DNA from: JADGAU01 sp045047105
Lineage (GTDB): Bacteria > Pseudomonadota > Gammaproteobacteria > GRL18
Direction of reading: 5' to 3'
DNA length: 56,226 bases
Assembly (NCBI GenBank): GCA_045047105.1
Contig: JASFYQ010000013.1
Span: forward strand, 1-56,226
Shown here: one piece after another, positions 25,559 through 34,701 of the stretch
How positions within the stretch are numbered: the stretch's first letter is position 1
Layout: each line of letters begins with the position of its first letter
Position numbers and translations under genes: made by a program
Notes under the pieces: model-generated
Told to the model about the DNA's origin: nothing
The model's input: the letters and a program-made list of their open reading frames with translations, nothing else
The model's database searches: none

Positions 25559-25615
25559 TGGTAATTGAAAGAGAAAACAGCCATGAATATTACTAATGGG
25601 CCACTGCTGATTAAT

Positions 25616-25654
25616 AATCAAAAGTAGACATGCATTCCCTTCCAGCTTTTGATT
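25616..25654. terminator. Possible bidirectional hairpin
   Basis: A perfect 9-bp inverted repeat, AATCAAAAG (25616-25624) and CTTTTGATT (25646-25654), with a 21-nt loop lies between the convergent aldehyde dehydrogenase and nth genes, where a shared terminator is expected. There is no GC-rich stem or T-run. A second dyad, ACATGCA/TGCATGT, overlaps it (25628-25682). Confidence 0.35.
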
Positions 25655-25734
25655 GGCGTTGAAATTTGGGGAGTCTGCATGTTTATTTTATATCTTGTCC
25701 AGAATTAAGTATGCATTTCTGTGATGAACCATTT

Positions 25735-26367
25735 TTATTCTGTTTTATTGGGATATTCACACAAGTCTTCAATTAAACAAGCGCCACAACGTGGTTTTCT
25801 GGCTACGCAGATATATCTACCATGAAGAATTAACCAGTGATGGGCATCCAGTAAGAATTCTGTTGGAATTAAGCGTAATAAGCTTTTTTCTATTTCGAGT
25901 ACATTTTTTCCATGGGCTATTTTAGTGCGTCTGGAGACTCGAAAAATATGCGTATCTACTGCCATGGTAAGATGTCCAAAAGCCGTGTTTAATACTACAT
26001 TGGCTGTTTTGCGTCCTACTCCTGGTAAGGCTTCGAGGGCTTCGCGGTTGTCTGGAACTTCACCGGCATATTGGTGTTGCAATATTTGACAGGTTTTAAT
26101 TATATTTTTTGCTTTGCTATTAAATAAACCAATGCTTTTAATATACTGTTTTAAACCTTGTTCACCCAGAGCAGCAATGGTTTTGGCACTATTTGCTATA
26201 GCAAATAGTTTTACAGTGGCCTTGTTTACACCTTTATCGGTAGCCTGTGCAGAAAGAATTACCGCAATTAAAAGTTCAAACGGGCTGTTATAATTTAATT
26301 CAGTTTGTGGTTTGGGATTATTGTCTTTAAAGCGGGAAAATATCTCTATGCGTTTTTTTTTGTTCAT
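25735..26367 (-). CDS. nth: Endonuclease III (DNA glycosylase/AP lyase)
   Basis: Base-excision repair enzyme of 210 residues that removes oxidised pyrimidines and nicks abasic sites. The helix-hairpin-helix LPGVGRKTANVV carries the catalytic Lys120, and Asp138 lies in AVDTHIFRVSRR; both positions equal those of E. coli Nth. The 4Fe-4S motif C-x6-C-x2-C-x5-C is intact at the C-terminus (CVARKPRCGACLIEDLC). It is last in a leftward run feoA-feoB-permease-nth, 48 bp after the permease, so it may share their transcript. Confidence 0.96.
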   Translation of the reverse strand: MNKKKRIEIFSRFKDNNPKPQTELNYNSPFELLIAVILSAQATDKGVNKATVKLFAIANSAKTIAALGEQGLKQYIKSIGLFNSKAKNIIKTCQILQHQYAGEVPDNREALEALPGVGRKTANVVLNTAFGHLTMAVDTHIFRVSRRTKIAHGKNVLEIEKSLLRLIPTEFLLDAHHWLILHGRYICVARKPRCGACLIEDLCEYPNKTE

Positions 26368-26415
26368 ACCTGATTACTCATCCTGTTTACCTTAGCGTTA
26401 GCTTGTTAATCTCAG

Positions 26416-27522
26416 CTATGAACCACAGCAACCACCACTACTACAACCTGATGAATTAATAATTTTAGCATTTTTATTAAAGATGTATTTTAAAGACAGG
26501 TATAAAAGTAATACGGATGAAATATTTGATATAAATCCTGCGGGTTCTTCGCTGGCATTAAAAACCAGAAGGGAGTTTATACTATCTGCAAACAAAGAGT
26601 CAAAGAGATAAGCAAAAACCAGGCTACCTACGAGTACTGAACTAAGATAAATGATTAATGAGGTTTTACCCAGAGTTTTTAATACTACACTCATAGTAAT
26701 GGTATTGGTTGCAGGTCCTGCAGTTAAAAAAATAAAAGCTGCGCCAGGTGAAAAGCCAGCCGTAAGTAAGGATAAGCCTAAGGGAATAGATGCCGTAGCA
26801 CAGACGTATAGGGGCATTGATACCAATAATACCAGGATATAGTTAAGCCATAAATTTGAAGAAATAAAACTACTTAGATTATCCGGCATAAAGGTAACTA
26901 TTAATGCCCCAAGTACTAGACCTATCATCAGAGCACGAGCGATATCTTTAAATATATCATCAAAGGCATAGGCAAGGATTTGCTGTAATAGGTTTTTTTT
27001 ATCCTCAGCTTTAGCTATTATAATATTTAAAGGCAGGCGACTCTCTGTGGCGTTAGAGCAACAGCTGGATGTTTCACTGTTAAGTTCTGTAGTATTGTTA
27101 TTATCTTCTTTTACTAACATTAGTGTTAATAGGCCAGCCACCAGAGAAATAACTACGGAGCTGATAAGCCTATAGATGGTAAATACCCAGCCAAATACTC
27201 CATAGGTTGCCAGAATAGAATCGGCCCCTGTAATTGGGGTAGCAATTAAAAAGGTTTGAATTGCGCTATTGCTTGCACCACTTTTTTTTAAAGCACTAAC
27301 AAAAGGAATAACGCTACAGGAGCATAAGGGCAGGGGAATACCAAATAATGCGGCTTTGATATTAGCCACAAAATTGTGTTGCCCCAGATGTTTTTTAATA
27401 AAGGAGTCTGGCAAGAATAGTTTAAATACTCCCGCAATGATAACGCCCACTAAAATAAAAAAAGCGATTGAATTGAGTAAAATCCAAAAATTGTTTAACA
27501 ATTGTATAAACAGCTCTTTCAT
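26416..27522 (-). CDS. Permease of the DUF318/ArsP-like (SO_0444 metal-efflux type) family
   Basis: Membrane protein of 368 residues with about eight to ten helices. The family motif PLPLCSCSVIPFVSALKKSG follows helix 2, then TPITGADSILATYG, and a symmetric second half contains LSLLTAGFSPGAAFIFLTAG and TNTITMSVVLKTLG. A Cys-pair loop (SSCCSN) lies near residue 150 and a Cys-rich tail (SSGCSSGGCCGS) ends the protein, suggesting metal or thiol ligands. The related SO_0444 group is annotated as Cu/Zn efflux and ArsP exports organoarsenicals. It starts 19 bp downstream of feoB on the same strand, so it is probably co-regulated with iron uptake; the transported substrate is unproven. Confidence 0.82.
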   Translation of the reverse strand: MKELFIQLLNNFWILLNSIAFFILVGVIIAGVFKLFLPDSFIKKHLGQHNFVANIKAALFGIPLPLCSCSVIPFVSALKKSGASNSAIQTFLIATPITGADSILATYGVFGWVFTIYRLISSVVISLVAGLLTLMLVKEDNNNTTELNSETSSCCSNATESRLPLNIIIAKAEDKKNLLQQILAYAFDDIFKDIARALMIGLVLGALIVTFMPDNLSSFISSNLWLNYILVLLVSMPLYVCATASIPLGLSLLTAGFSPGAAFIFLTAGPATNTITMSVVLKTLGKTSLIIYLSSVLVGSLVFAYLFDSLFADSINSLLVFNASEEPAGFISNISSVLLLYLSLKYIFNKNAKIINSSGCSSGGCCGS

Positions 27523-27541
27523 TTTATATGGTATTGCTTTG

Positions 27542-29641
27542 TTAAGTGAAAAATTGTGCTAAATTAAATGCAATAAAGGAAAAAATCCAGGCGGTTGCTG
27601 TAGTAAACACAAATAAGTAGCCCAAATATTTCCAGCCGCCTGCTTCACGCATAAAAACCATAGATGCAGCTAAGCAGGGCAAGTATATCATAACAAAAAC
27701 TATAAATGAGATACCAGCGGGCAGGCTTATATTGTTACGTATTTTTTCAACCAACCCGACACTTTCTTCGGTTGCATCTCCACCCATTCCATATAAAATA
27801 CCTAGCGTGGCAACTACTACTTCTTTTGCTGCAAGTCCTGTTTCCAGAGCAATAGCCATACGCCAGTCATATCCAAGCGGTGCAAAAAATGGCTCAGAAG
27901 CATGGCCTATTATTCCCAGGTAGCTATTTTCTAGCTTGTACAAGGCCAGCTCATTTTCAAGTTGTAGTGCTTTTTCTTTATTAATTGCTTGTTCAATTTG
28001 TGTTTGATAGAGCAATTCTGCTTCAGGTAGTTTAGGGTAATTACTGGCAAACCAGATTAATACTGATGCGAGTAAAATAAATGTTCCTGCTTTTTTAAGA
28101 TACATCATTGCCTGACCTGAAACAGTATGCCAGACTAATTTTACAGAGGGTAAGCGGTATTTAGGCATTTCCATTACAAAGGGTTCATCCTCACCCTTAA
28201 AGGCTGTTTTTTTAAGCACTTTTGCTGCGATAATACCTAATAAGGCTCCAGTGATGTAAATAATAAAAAGCATATTACCAGCGTGTTGCTCTGCAAAAAA
28301 AGCACCTACAAATAATACATAGATGGGCAGGCGTGCTCCACAGCTCATAAAACCAATAATAAAAAGAGTTAATAAGCGGTCGCGATCATTTTTTAAGGTT
28401 CGTGCTGCCATATAGGCAGGAACGGAGCAGCCAAAACCACTTACCAGAGGAATAAATGATTTTCCATGCAAGCCAAATTTATGGAAGAATCCATCCAGTA
28501 AAAAAGCGACGCGGCTCATATATCCAGTTGTTTCTAATAGTGCAATGCCAGTGAAAAGAATAAGGATGTTGGGTAGGAATAATATTACTGCACCCACTCC
28601 TGCAATTGCTCCATCAGCAATTACAGAGGCAAGTTCAGTATCCCCTAAAAACACTTTGGTGCCATCAATTAACATGGCAAAAAAAGCATCAATCCAATCC
28701 ATGGGGATGCTGCCAATTTCAAAAGTTAGCTGGAATAAACCCCACATTAAGAATAAAAAAATAGGTAAGCCTAAAAATTTATTCATTAATAAACGATCAA
28801 TTTTTTCGGTAATCGTCTGCGCTTGTATTTTTTTATATTTTACTGTTTCAGCAACAGTTCCTTTGCTAAAGGCATTTTTTTCATCATTAAAAATATCATC
28901 AAGATCTTTTGTGTCGTAGTGTAAATATAAGTGCTGGTAGGCTTGATTAACAATAGGTTGTAATTCAGTCCAGATGGGTTGTTCACGGAAGTGTAAATAG
29001 GTTTCTTTATCTTCTCGTAAGAGTTTTATCGCCAGGACTCTAAAAGAGGTTTCGTAGTTGATCTTTTTTTCTTCTAAAAAGGTAGAAATATGATTGATTT
29101 CCTGTTCAAAAACTTCACTGAATTGCAGGTGAAAATTATTTTCACTATGATTATAGCAGTTGATTATGGCTTGAATAACTTCATCAATTCCTGTTTTTTT
29201 TATAGCGGAAGTTTTAATACAAGATACACCTAATATTTTACTGAGTTGCTGCTGATTAATCTCCACTCCCTCATTGATTGCTTCATCTGTCATATTCAGA
29301 GCAACTACTATTTTTTTATTTAGAGCAAGCAACTCAGTAGTAAGTAATAAATTTCGCTCTATATTGGTTGAATCAACTACATTGAGGATAAGATCGTAGC
29401 TATTGGTATCCAAATATTGTTTCGTAATCCGCTCTTCAATAGTATACTCTGTTAATGAATATGAGCCAGGTAAATCTATAACTTCAAAATTGTAACCATT
29501 GCTGCTAAATCGAACTACGGCTTTTTTTACTGTAACACCACTAAAATTTCCAACTTTTAGTTTTGCATTAGCAACAGAGTTTATTAAGGCACTTTTACCT
29601 ACATTGGGTTGTCCAACTAAGGCAATTTTTACGGTGTTCAC
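27542..29641 (-). CDS. feoB: Ferrous iron transporter FeoB
   Basis: Inner-membrane Fe(II) transporter of 699 residues. The N-terminal G domain has GQPNVGKSALINSV (G1), GNFSGVTV (switch I), DLPGSYSL (G3) and NMTD (G4). The C-terminal part has two Gate domains (FLPNILILFTGIALLE, FIPLVSGFGCSVPAYMAART with conserved Cys, ETGLAAKEVVVATLGILYG, YLPCLAASMVF). The start is a GTG at 29641 whose last two bases overlap the feoA TGA (GTGA), which implies translational coupling; the frame extends 11 codons further inside feoA. FeoC is absent. Expression is probably controlled by iron through the Fur-like site upstream of feoA. Confidence 0.96.
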   Translation of the reverse strand: MNTVKIALVGQPNVGKSALINSVANAKLKVGNFSGVTVKKAVVRFSSNGYNFEVIDLPGSYSLTEYTIEERITKQYLDTNSYDLILNVVDSTNIERNLLLTTELLALNKKIVVALNMTDEAINEGVEINQQQLSKILGVSCIKTSAIKKTGIDEVIQAIINCYNHSENNFHLQFSEVFEQEINHISTFLEEKKINYETSFRVLAIKLLREDKETYLHFREQPIWTELQPIVNQAYQHLYLHYDTKDLDDIFNDEKNAFSKGTVAETVKYKKIQAQTITEKIDRLLMNKFLGLPIFLFLMWGLFQLTFEIGSIPMDWIDAFFAMLIDGTKVFLGDTELASVIADGAIAGVGAVILFLPNILILFTGIALLETTGYMSRVAFLLDGFFHKFGLHGKSFIPLVSGFGCSVPAYMAARTLKNDRDRLLTLFIIGFMSCGARLPIYVLFVGAFFAEQHAGNMLFIIYITGALLGIIAAKVLKKTAFKGEDEPFVMEMPKYRLPSVKLVWHTVSGQAMMYLKKAGTFILLASVLIWFASNYPKLPEAELLYQTQIEQAINKEKALQLENELALYKLENSYLGIIGHASEPFFAPLGYDWRMAIALETGLAAKEVVVATLGILYGMGGDATEESVGLVEKIRNNISLPAGISFIVFVMIYLPCLAASMVFMREAGGWKYLGYLFVFTTATAWIFSFIAFNLAQFFT

Positions 29642-29859
29642 AAAGCCACCATAACTTTTTCTGCTTCTACACAACGTAAGGCTATGCGGGTTCTATTAAT
29701 ACGTATTTCCATGGTTTTTTTTGTCAGAGAGTATTCTTCAGTAAATACCGTTACTCCTTTTACCAGGCCAAAAGAATTGAAGCGATTTTTTAGCTCTCTA
29801 CTGGCATCGATAGATGTAATAGTTGCAGATTGGCCTTTTTGCAGATGATTTAGAGTCAT
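29638..29859 (-). CDS. feoA: Ferrous iron transport protein FeoA
   Basis: Small SH3-like cytoplasmic protein of 73 residues needed for FeoB activity. Family features are the N-terminal LKKGQSATI-like strand (LQKGQSATITSID), LKNRFNSFGLVKGVTV, the central IRINRTRIALR and the C-terminal AEKVMVAL. It is first in the feoA-feoB-permease run, and its stop overlaps the GTG start of feoB. A GGTATTTCC-region ribosome site (AGGTATTTCC, antisense view) is weak. A Fur-box-like dyad lies about 40 bp upstream of the start. Confidence 0.93.
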   Translation of the reverse strand: MTLNHLQKGQSATITSIDASRELKNRFNSFGLVKGVTVFTEEYSLTKKTMEIRINRTRIALRCVEAEKVMVAL

Positions 29860-29896
29860 GGAAATACCTCAGTTGAATTAAGTGTACATATATTCT

Positions 29897-29917
29897 AAAT
29901 GATATCGCTTATCATTT
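29897..29917. promoter_or_regulatory. Fur-box-like dyad upstream of feoAB
   Basis: AAATGATA-TCGCT-TATCATTT is a perfect 8-bp inverted repeat around 5 bases that closely follows the Fur consensus GATAATGATAATCATTATC in its AATGATA and TATCATT parts. It lies 38 bp upstream of the feoA start codon, where repression by Fe-Fur would be expected. It is not proof of binding, but position and sequence agree. Confidence 0.65.
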
Positions 29918-30062
29918 AAATGATTAAAGTCAAGAGTTTAGCTTTTTTTGTGCTTTTCTTGCAAAAAATAAAATAAAAAAACTAAAGTTAGTTTCAATTT
30001 TGCCGATAGTTTGAGCATTAGAGTTTCAACATAAATACTAGATAATGAATAAGGATAAGATG

Positions 30063-31727
30063 ATGAATAATTTGAGAATTAGTGTAAGGTTATGGATACT
30101 TACAGGTGTTATGGTTGCTTTAATGATCATTATGGGGTTTTTAGGCCTTACTGGTATGAGTTCAACTCAGAAGTCATTAGAAGAATTGTACAATGGTCCA
30201 CTGGCTCACACTCGAAATATGGGGGTGCTAATGAGTGCCTTTCAGAGTATTGAAAGTGAAATAGCTTTGGCAATTCAACATGCCCCTGATTCAAAAGTAC
30301 TGGATCTGCATAACCACTCTATTGATAAACATCTGGATGTTATAAATAAAGATATTCAATCTATTGAAAAATCAATTGCAACGGTATATGAGGCAATTAA
30401 TCGTTTTGATTCAGGGAGAGGTGGTGAAGGTTTACAGCAGATAAAAAATATTGAGAGGGTTTATCATGATTTTTTAAGCAATGGAGCGGTAAAGGCTATT
30501 AGCCTAATAAGACAAAATAAATATTATGAAGCTGATAAAGTATTAGTAACTGATATGAGAAGGCTTTACCAAAAGGAAAAAAAATTATTAGATAATTTTA
30601 TTGAATACAATAATAATGAAGCTATAGCGATTTTTGAAAAAAGTGAGGAAAATTATCAATATATATTATTAGAAAATATAATTTTGATTATTGTAGCTAC
30701 AGTGCTGGGATTGTTTTTATCTTTTATGATTATCCGCGGAATTCAAGTATCAGTAAAAAAATTACAAGCCGCATCAAATGATTTTGCTAACGGGGATATG
30801 ACTACAACAATCACTGATTTTTATCAGGATGAATTAGGTGAAGTATGTAAATCGTTTAATCAAATGGCGGTTAATTTTAGACATGTGATTAGCGAAGTAT
30901 TAAATAGTACGGAGCAGCTGGCTTCTTCTGCTGAGGAACTTTCTGCCACAACGGCTCAAACTCAGGAGGGTTTAAAGCAACAAAAGGAAAAAACGGCTGT
31001 GGTGACTCTAGAAGTCAGTAATATGAGCCAATCTATGGTTGAAGTAAAACAAAATGCGGATAATGCAACTGATTCTGCTAAAACCTGTAATCAGGAATCT
31101 CAACAAGGTATGGGCATTGTTTCAGATACTATTGAGTCTATTAATTCCGTGGCTACTGAATTACAAAATGCTGCTGAAACGGTTAAAAGTTTAGAAGAGA
31201 ATACAGAAAAAATGAGCTCTATTATTGAGGTAATTAAGGGCATTGCCGAGCAAACCAACTTGTTGGCTTTAAATGCTGCTATTGAAGCCGCTAGAGCAGG
31301 TGAGCAGGGACGGGGTTTTGCCGTAGTTGCTGATGAAGTAAGAACACTTGCCAGTCGGACTCAGGAGTCAACTGAAGAAATTCATAATATGATTGAACAA
31401 CTGAAAACAGGCACACAGCAAGCAGTTAATGTAATGAATAGAAGTCAGGAAGAGGCTAATAAAAGCGTAGAAAAATCTTCAGAGGCCGATCAATCATTAA
31501 AACGTATTAATAGTGCGGCAGATAGCATCTTGCAAATTAATACCCAGATTGCAACTATTGTAGATTCACAAAACACTATGGCAGGCAGTATTAATGATAA
31601 TATTATAGTCATTAACCAAATTGTTGAAGGGGCAGCAGATGGCTCTGAGCAAACAGCTATTGCCAGTAGTGAATTATCTACTACCGCTTCCAATCTACAG
31701 GCTCTGGTTTCAAAATTTACCGTGTAA
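30063..31727 (+). CDS. Methyl-accepting chemotaxis protein with helical periplasmic sensor
   Basis: Membrane chemoreceptor of about 554 residues. The start is placed at the ATG at 30063, with AAGGA 7 nt upstream, rather than the ATG at 30045, which lacks a ribosome site. Order: TM1 near 12-32 (LWILTGVMVALMIIMGFLGL), an about 170-residue four-helix-bundle-type periplasmic sensor, TM2 near 200-222, HAMP (VKKLQAASNDFANGDMTTTI), then the signalling domain with the hairpin tip GIAEQTNLLALNAAIEAARA. No C-terminal CheR tether motif is seen (ends LQALVSKFTV). It lies outside the main chemosensory block and is monocistronic, followed by a 10-bp hairpin. Confidence 0.93.
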   Translation: MNNLRISVRLWILTGVMVALMIIMGFLGLTGMSSTQKSLEELYNGPLAHTRNMGVLMSAFQSIESEIALAIQHAPDSKVLDLHNHSIDKHLDVINKDIQSIEKSIATVYEAINRFDSGRGGEGLQQIKNIERVYHDFLSNGAVKAISLIRQNKYYEADKVLVTDMRRLYQKEKKLLDNFIEYNNNEAIAIFEKSEENYQYILLENIILIIVATVLGLFLSFMIIRGIQVSVKKLQAASNDFANGDMTTTITDFYQDELGEVCKSFNQMAVNFRHVISEVLNSTEQLASSAEELSATTAQTQEGLKQQKEKTAVVTLEVSNMSQSMVEVKQNADNATDSAKTCNQESQQGMGIVSDTIESINSVATELQNAAETVKSLEENTEKMSSIIEVIKGIAEQTNLLALNAAIEAARAGEQGRGFAVVADEVRTLASRTQESTEEIHNMIEQLKTGTQQAVNVMNRSQEEANKSVEKSSEADQSLKRINSAADSILQINTQIATIVDSQNTMAGSINDNIIVINQIVEGAADGSEQTAIASSELSTTASNLQALVSKFTV

Positions 31728-31740
31728 TAATAGCAAGAGC

Positions 31741-31772
31741 AATTATGAATATTTAATTAGCCATTCATAATT
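31741..31772. repeat. Perfect 10-bp inverted repeat abutting tatD start
   Basis: AATTATGAAT (31741-31750) and ATTCATAATT (31763-31772) form an AT-only hairpin with a 12-nt loop. It follows the MCP stop by 13 bp and ends at the base before the tatD ATG. It may act as MCP transcript end or shield the tatD translation start. Confidence 0.6.
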
Positions 31773-32567
31773 ATGTTTACTGATACACATTGTCATATTG
31801 ATTTTGAAGTATTTGAAAAAGATAGAAAGCAAATACTTCAAAATTGTCTTAAAAAAAATATTCAACGAATTATTGTTCCCTCTGTTAGAGCGGTTGTTTG
31901 GGAGAAGACACTTGAAGTATGTAGAGCCAAATCAGATTCAACTCCTGTTATGCTTCCAGCTCTTGGTTTGCACCCCTTTTTTTTAGCAGAACATAGTGAA
32001 AAGGATATAAATCTGCTAGAGGAATATGCTAAAAAAACACCGCTAAAAGCAATTGGTGAAATAGGTCTGGATTTTTATTTAAAAGATTTAAATAAGGATA
32101 AACAAGTATTTTATTTTCAGCAACAACTTGTTATCGCTCATAAGTATTCTTTACCGGTTTTAATTCATGCAAGAAAATCACATCAGGATATTATTCAGTT
32201 ATTAAAAAAATATCGTCCCTTAACTGGTATTATCCATGCGTTTAATGGCAGTGAAGTGCAGGCAAAAGAATATATAGAACTGGGTCTTAAACTGGGTTTT
32301 GGAGGTGCATTTACTTATCCAGGGGCAAAAAAATTACGCTATCTGGTTAGTCATCTGCCATTGCAAGCTATGTTATTAGAAACGGATTCACCCGATATGT
32401 TACCCTGCTTTATTAAAAAATCTGCAACTACTCCCGCTCCAGCCAATAGCCCAGAAAGTATAATTGGGATTTTTAATGAGTTTGTATCTCTTAGAGAAGA
32501 AACATCAGTAGAAATTGAGTCTCAGCTAGAAAAAAATATTTTAGCTTTGTTTCCTAAAAACTTATAA
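31773..32567 (+). CDS. yjjV: TatD-family metal-dependent hydrolase (YjjV-like)
   Basis: TIM-barrel hydrolase of 264 residues, a putative DNase. Metal-binding motifs are in order: TDTHCHIDF at the start, GLHPFF, GEIGLDFYLKD, VLIHARKS, IHAFNGSEVQAKEY and LETDSPDML. The arrangement and length fit E. coli YjjV (PALGLHP, then GFGGAFTYPGAKKLR) better than TatD itself. The ATG directly follows an AT hairpin and has no clear ribosome site, but the TDTHCH motif at residue 3 fixes the start. The 3' end overlaps that of bioA by 6 bp on the opposite strand. Confidence 0.9.
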   Translation: MFTDTHCHIDFEVFEKDRKQILQNCLKKNIQRIIVPSVRAVVWEKTLEVCRAKSDSTPVMLPALGLHPFFLAEHSEKDINLLEEYAKKTPLKAIGEIGLDFYLKDLNKDKQVFYFQQQLVIAHKYSLPVLIHARKSHQDIIQLLKKYRPLTGIIHAFNGSEVQAKEYIELGLKLGFGGAFTYPGAKKLRYLVSHLPLQAMLLETDSPDMLPCFIKKSATTPAPANSPESIIGIFNEFVSLREETSVEIESQLEKNILALFPKNL

Positions 32568-33893
32568 ATTTTCAAAATTTTCCATCTCTTTTAATACAAT
32601 TAAAATAGAGGTGGTTAAAATAGTTAATTCTTCTTTAGAAATAATATAAGGAGGCATTAAGTAAACCAGTTTATTAAAGGGTCTAATCCATACACCTGCT
32701 TTAACAAAGCGAGCCTGAATCCAGTTCATATCTACATTATGGTGTAATTCAACTACTCCAATAGCTCCTATTACACGAACTTCTTTAACAATGGATAGAT
32801 GCTGGCAGATTATTAACTCCTTGTTTAATTGCTGTTCAATATTTTTTATATGGGATTGCCATTCACTGTTTAATAATAAGTCAATACTGGCTTTAGCGAC
32901 TGCACAGGCTAATGGATTAGCCATAAAGGTCGGGCCATGCATTAATACTCCCTGTGATTTTTCTCCATTATCAAAATGAATTCCATCTACCACTTTTTTA
33001 TTACAAAGTGTTGCAGCCAGGGTCATATAACCTCCAGTCAAAGCTTTACCCAGGCAGAGTATATCTGGGACTATATTAGCTTGTTGATAAGCAAACAGAG
33101 TACCAGTGCGTCCAAAACCAGTGGCAATTTCATCTAGAATAAGCAGTACATTGTATTCATCACATAACTTTCTCACCTGACGTAAATATTCAGGACAATA
33201 TATTCTCATGCCTCCAGCTCCCTGAACTATAGGCTCAAGGATTACTGCGGCAATAGTTTGCTGGTGCTGTTCAAGCAAAAATTTAAAGCTGTTAATGTCT
33301 TCACTATTCCATTCTTTATCATTTTTGCATTGTGGGGCATCTGCAAAAAAATGTGTGTTTAATACTCCCTGGAAAATGCTATGCATACCATTTATAGGGT
33401 CGCAAACAGACATGCTTGCAAAGGTATCTCCATGATATCCATTACGAATCGTTAATAGCTTATGTTTGTTTTTAACTCCCTGAGCAACCCAATATTGCAA
33501 TGCCATTTTTATAGCTACTTCTACTGCAACAGAGCCGGAATCTGAAAAAAACACATAATCAAGAGAGGGATCGGTAATTTCTATTAATGTTTTAGCCAAT
33601 TCTATTGCAGGTTGGTGGGTTAAACCTCCAAACATTACATGTGACATTTTTTGTAACTGGGTATTAATTGCCTGGTTTAGAACAGGGTGATTATAACCAT
33701 GAATTGCTGCCCACCAGGAAGACATGCCATCAATTAATTGTTGGCCATTAGCTAGTTTAAGATAAACACCCTGGGCAGATTCAACTTGAAAAGTGGGGGA
33801 TGGTGTTTTCATACTGGTATAGGGATGCCAGATATGATCAATATCGTATTGATGTGAAGTATTATTGCTCTGTTCGGATGTAGAGTCAGACAA
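32562..33893 (-). CDS. bioA: Adenosylmethionine-8-amino-7-oxononanoate aminotransferase
   Basis: PLP-dependent biotin-synthesis enzyme of 443 residues that converts KAPA to DAPA with SAM as amino donor. Typical of BioA are HIWHPYTSM near the N-terminus, GMSSWWAAIHGYNHP, FFSDSGSVAVEVAIKMA, NGYHGDTFASMSV, ILDEIATGFGRTGTLF, and the PLP lysine in CLGKALTGGYM near 283, then GPTFMANPLACAVA. All active-site residues are present. No other bio gene is in the window. It lies upstream of tatD tail-to-tail and follows the SPOR gene by 40 bp on the same strand, so it may share the argS-SPOR transcript. Confidence 0.96.
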   Translation of the reverse strand: MSDSTSEQSNNTSHQYDIDHIWHPYTSMKTPSPTFQVESAQGVYLKLANGQQLIDGMSSWWAAIHGYNHPVLNQAINTQLQKMSHVMFGGLTHQPAIELAKTLIEITDPSLDYVFFSDSGSVAVEVAIKMALQYWVAQGVKNKHKLLTIRNGYHGDTFASMSVCDPINGMHSIFQGVLNTHFFADAPQCKNDKEWNSEDINSFKFLLEQHQQTIAAVILEPIVQGAGGMRIYCPEYLRQVRKLCDEYNVLLILDEIATGFGRTGTLFAYQQANIVPDILCLGKALTGGYMTLAATLCNKKVVDGIHFDNGEKSQGVLMHGPTFMANPLACAVAKASIDLLLNSEWQSHIKNIEQQLNKELIICQHLSIVKEVRVIGAIGVVELHHNVDMNWIQARFVKAGVWIRPFNKLVYLMPPYIISKEELTILTTSILIVLKEMENFENL

Positions 33894-33933
33894 AATCTAT
33901 TACCATGGTTAATTATTTTTTAGCTGTGAGTAT

Positions 33934-34695
33934 TCACGCCTTTTTTAAAAAGGTTCGAATGTTCATTTTTTGTAATTTAGCTTTAATGAGTTTTAGCTTT
34001 TTTTCATCACTGGAGGGGCCAATACTCACTCTATAGACTTTTTTTCCATTGGTTAACCAACTGCTGGATATATGGCTTTGCACTCCCATAAAAGCTAATT
34101 GTGCTTTCATTGATTCAGCTTTTTGTTTGGATTGGAAGGCCCCTACCTGTAATTGATAGAGGTTTTTATTTTTTTTCCAGCTAGTTTTAATTGTAGCTGT
34201 TGCTTTATTCATTGTGCTAGCCTGTTTGCTATTGCTATTGCTATTGCTATTGCTTAGTTTAGTTATTTTAGTCTCAACAACTTCTGGCACATTTACCTCA
34301 ACTTCAACATCTGGCAGCATGGTATAAAATTCATACTCAGGGACTTGTATTTTCGTTTTAGTTAGGGGTTTTTGTGCGTTATTTTTTTTAGCTGCAGTTT
34401 TATTTTTTGTAGTGGATGCAAATTTTTTAACAACGGGTTTATTTTGTTTCTTAGCTGCTAATGGTAATTTACTTTTACTTGTCTGCTGAACTGGATTAGC
34501 TGGATGAGCCAGCTTTTTACTATTGCCTGCTGGCTGCTTATCCAGAAATACTAGAAACGCAATAAAAAGACCAACAATTAAGCCTACGGATAGATAGATT
34601 AAAACACCAGCCGAGTTTGAGTTATTGACCTTTTTTTTAGGCGTAGCTGAAGGTTTTCTTTTAGTTTGCTTTTTTTTAGAATAATCTCTGGACAT
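33934..34695 (-). CDS. SPOR-domain membrane protein (FtsN-like)
   Basis: Bitopic inner-membrane protein of 253 residues. A very basic cytoplasmic N-terminus (SKKKQTKRKPSATPKKK) precedes one helix near 30-48 (VLIYLSVGLIVGLFIAFLVFL), then a Lys/Ala/Asn-rich periplasmic linker and a C-terminal SPOR peptidoglycan-binding domain from about 172 (YQLQVGAFQSKQKAESMKAQ, GKKVYRVSIGPSSDEKKL). The layout is that of FtsN-type division proteins, and argS followed by a SPOR gene is a frequent gammaproteobacterial order. The linker has an Asn-Ser run encoded by a hexanucleotide repeat. The gap to argS is 6 bp. Confidence 0.85.
   Translation of the reverse strand: MSRDYSKKKQTKRKPSATPKKKVNNSNSAGVLIYLSVGLIVGLFIAFLVFLDKQPAGNSKKLAHPANPVQQTSKSKLPLAAKKQNKPVVKKFASTTKNKTAAKKNNAQKPLTKTKIQVPEYEFYTMLPDVEVEVNVPEVVETKITKLSNSNSNSNSKQASTMNKATATIKTSWKKNKNLYQLQVGAFQSKQKAESMKAQLAFMGVQSHISSSWLTNGKKVYRVSIGPSSDEKKLKLIKAKLQKMNIRTFLKKA
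34226..34255. repeat. Hexanucleotide repeat inside the SPOR-protein gene
   Basis: Four perfect TTGCTA units plus a fifth imperfect one (TTGCTT) in tandem; on the coding strand they encode the SNSNSNSN run in the periplasmic linker. Gain or loss of units would keep the frame and alter only linker length. Confidence 0.85.
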
Positions 34696-34701
34696 TAGCT
34701 A

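Noticed and set aside
25573..25627. A 14-codon ORF after the aldehyde dehydrogenase gene as a gene remnant
   Set aside because: Too short to assign and overlaps an inverted repeat; no homology recognised.
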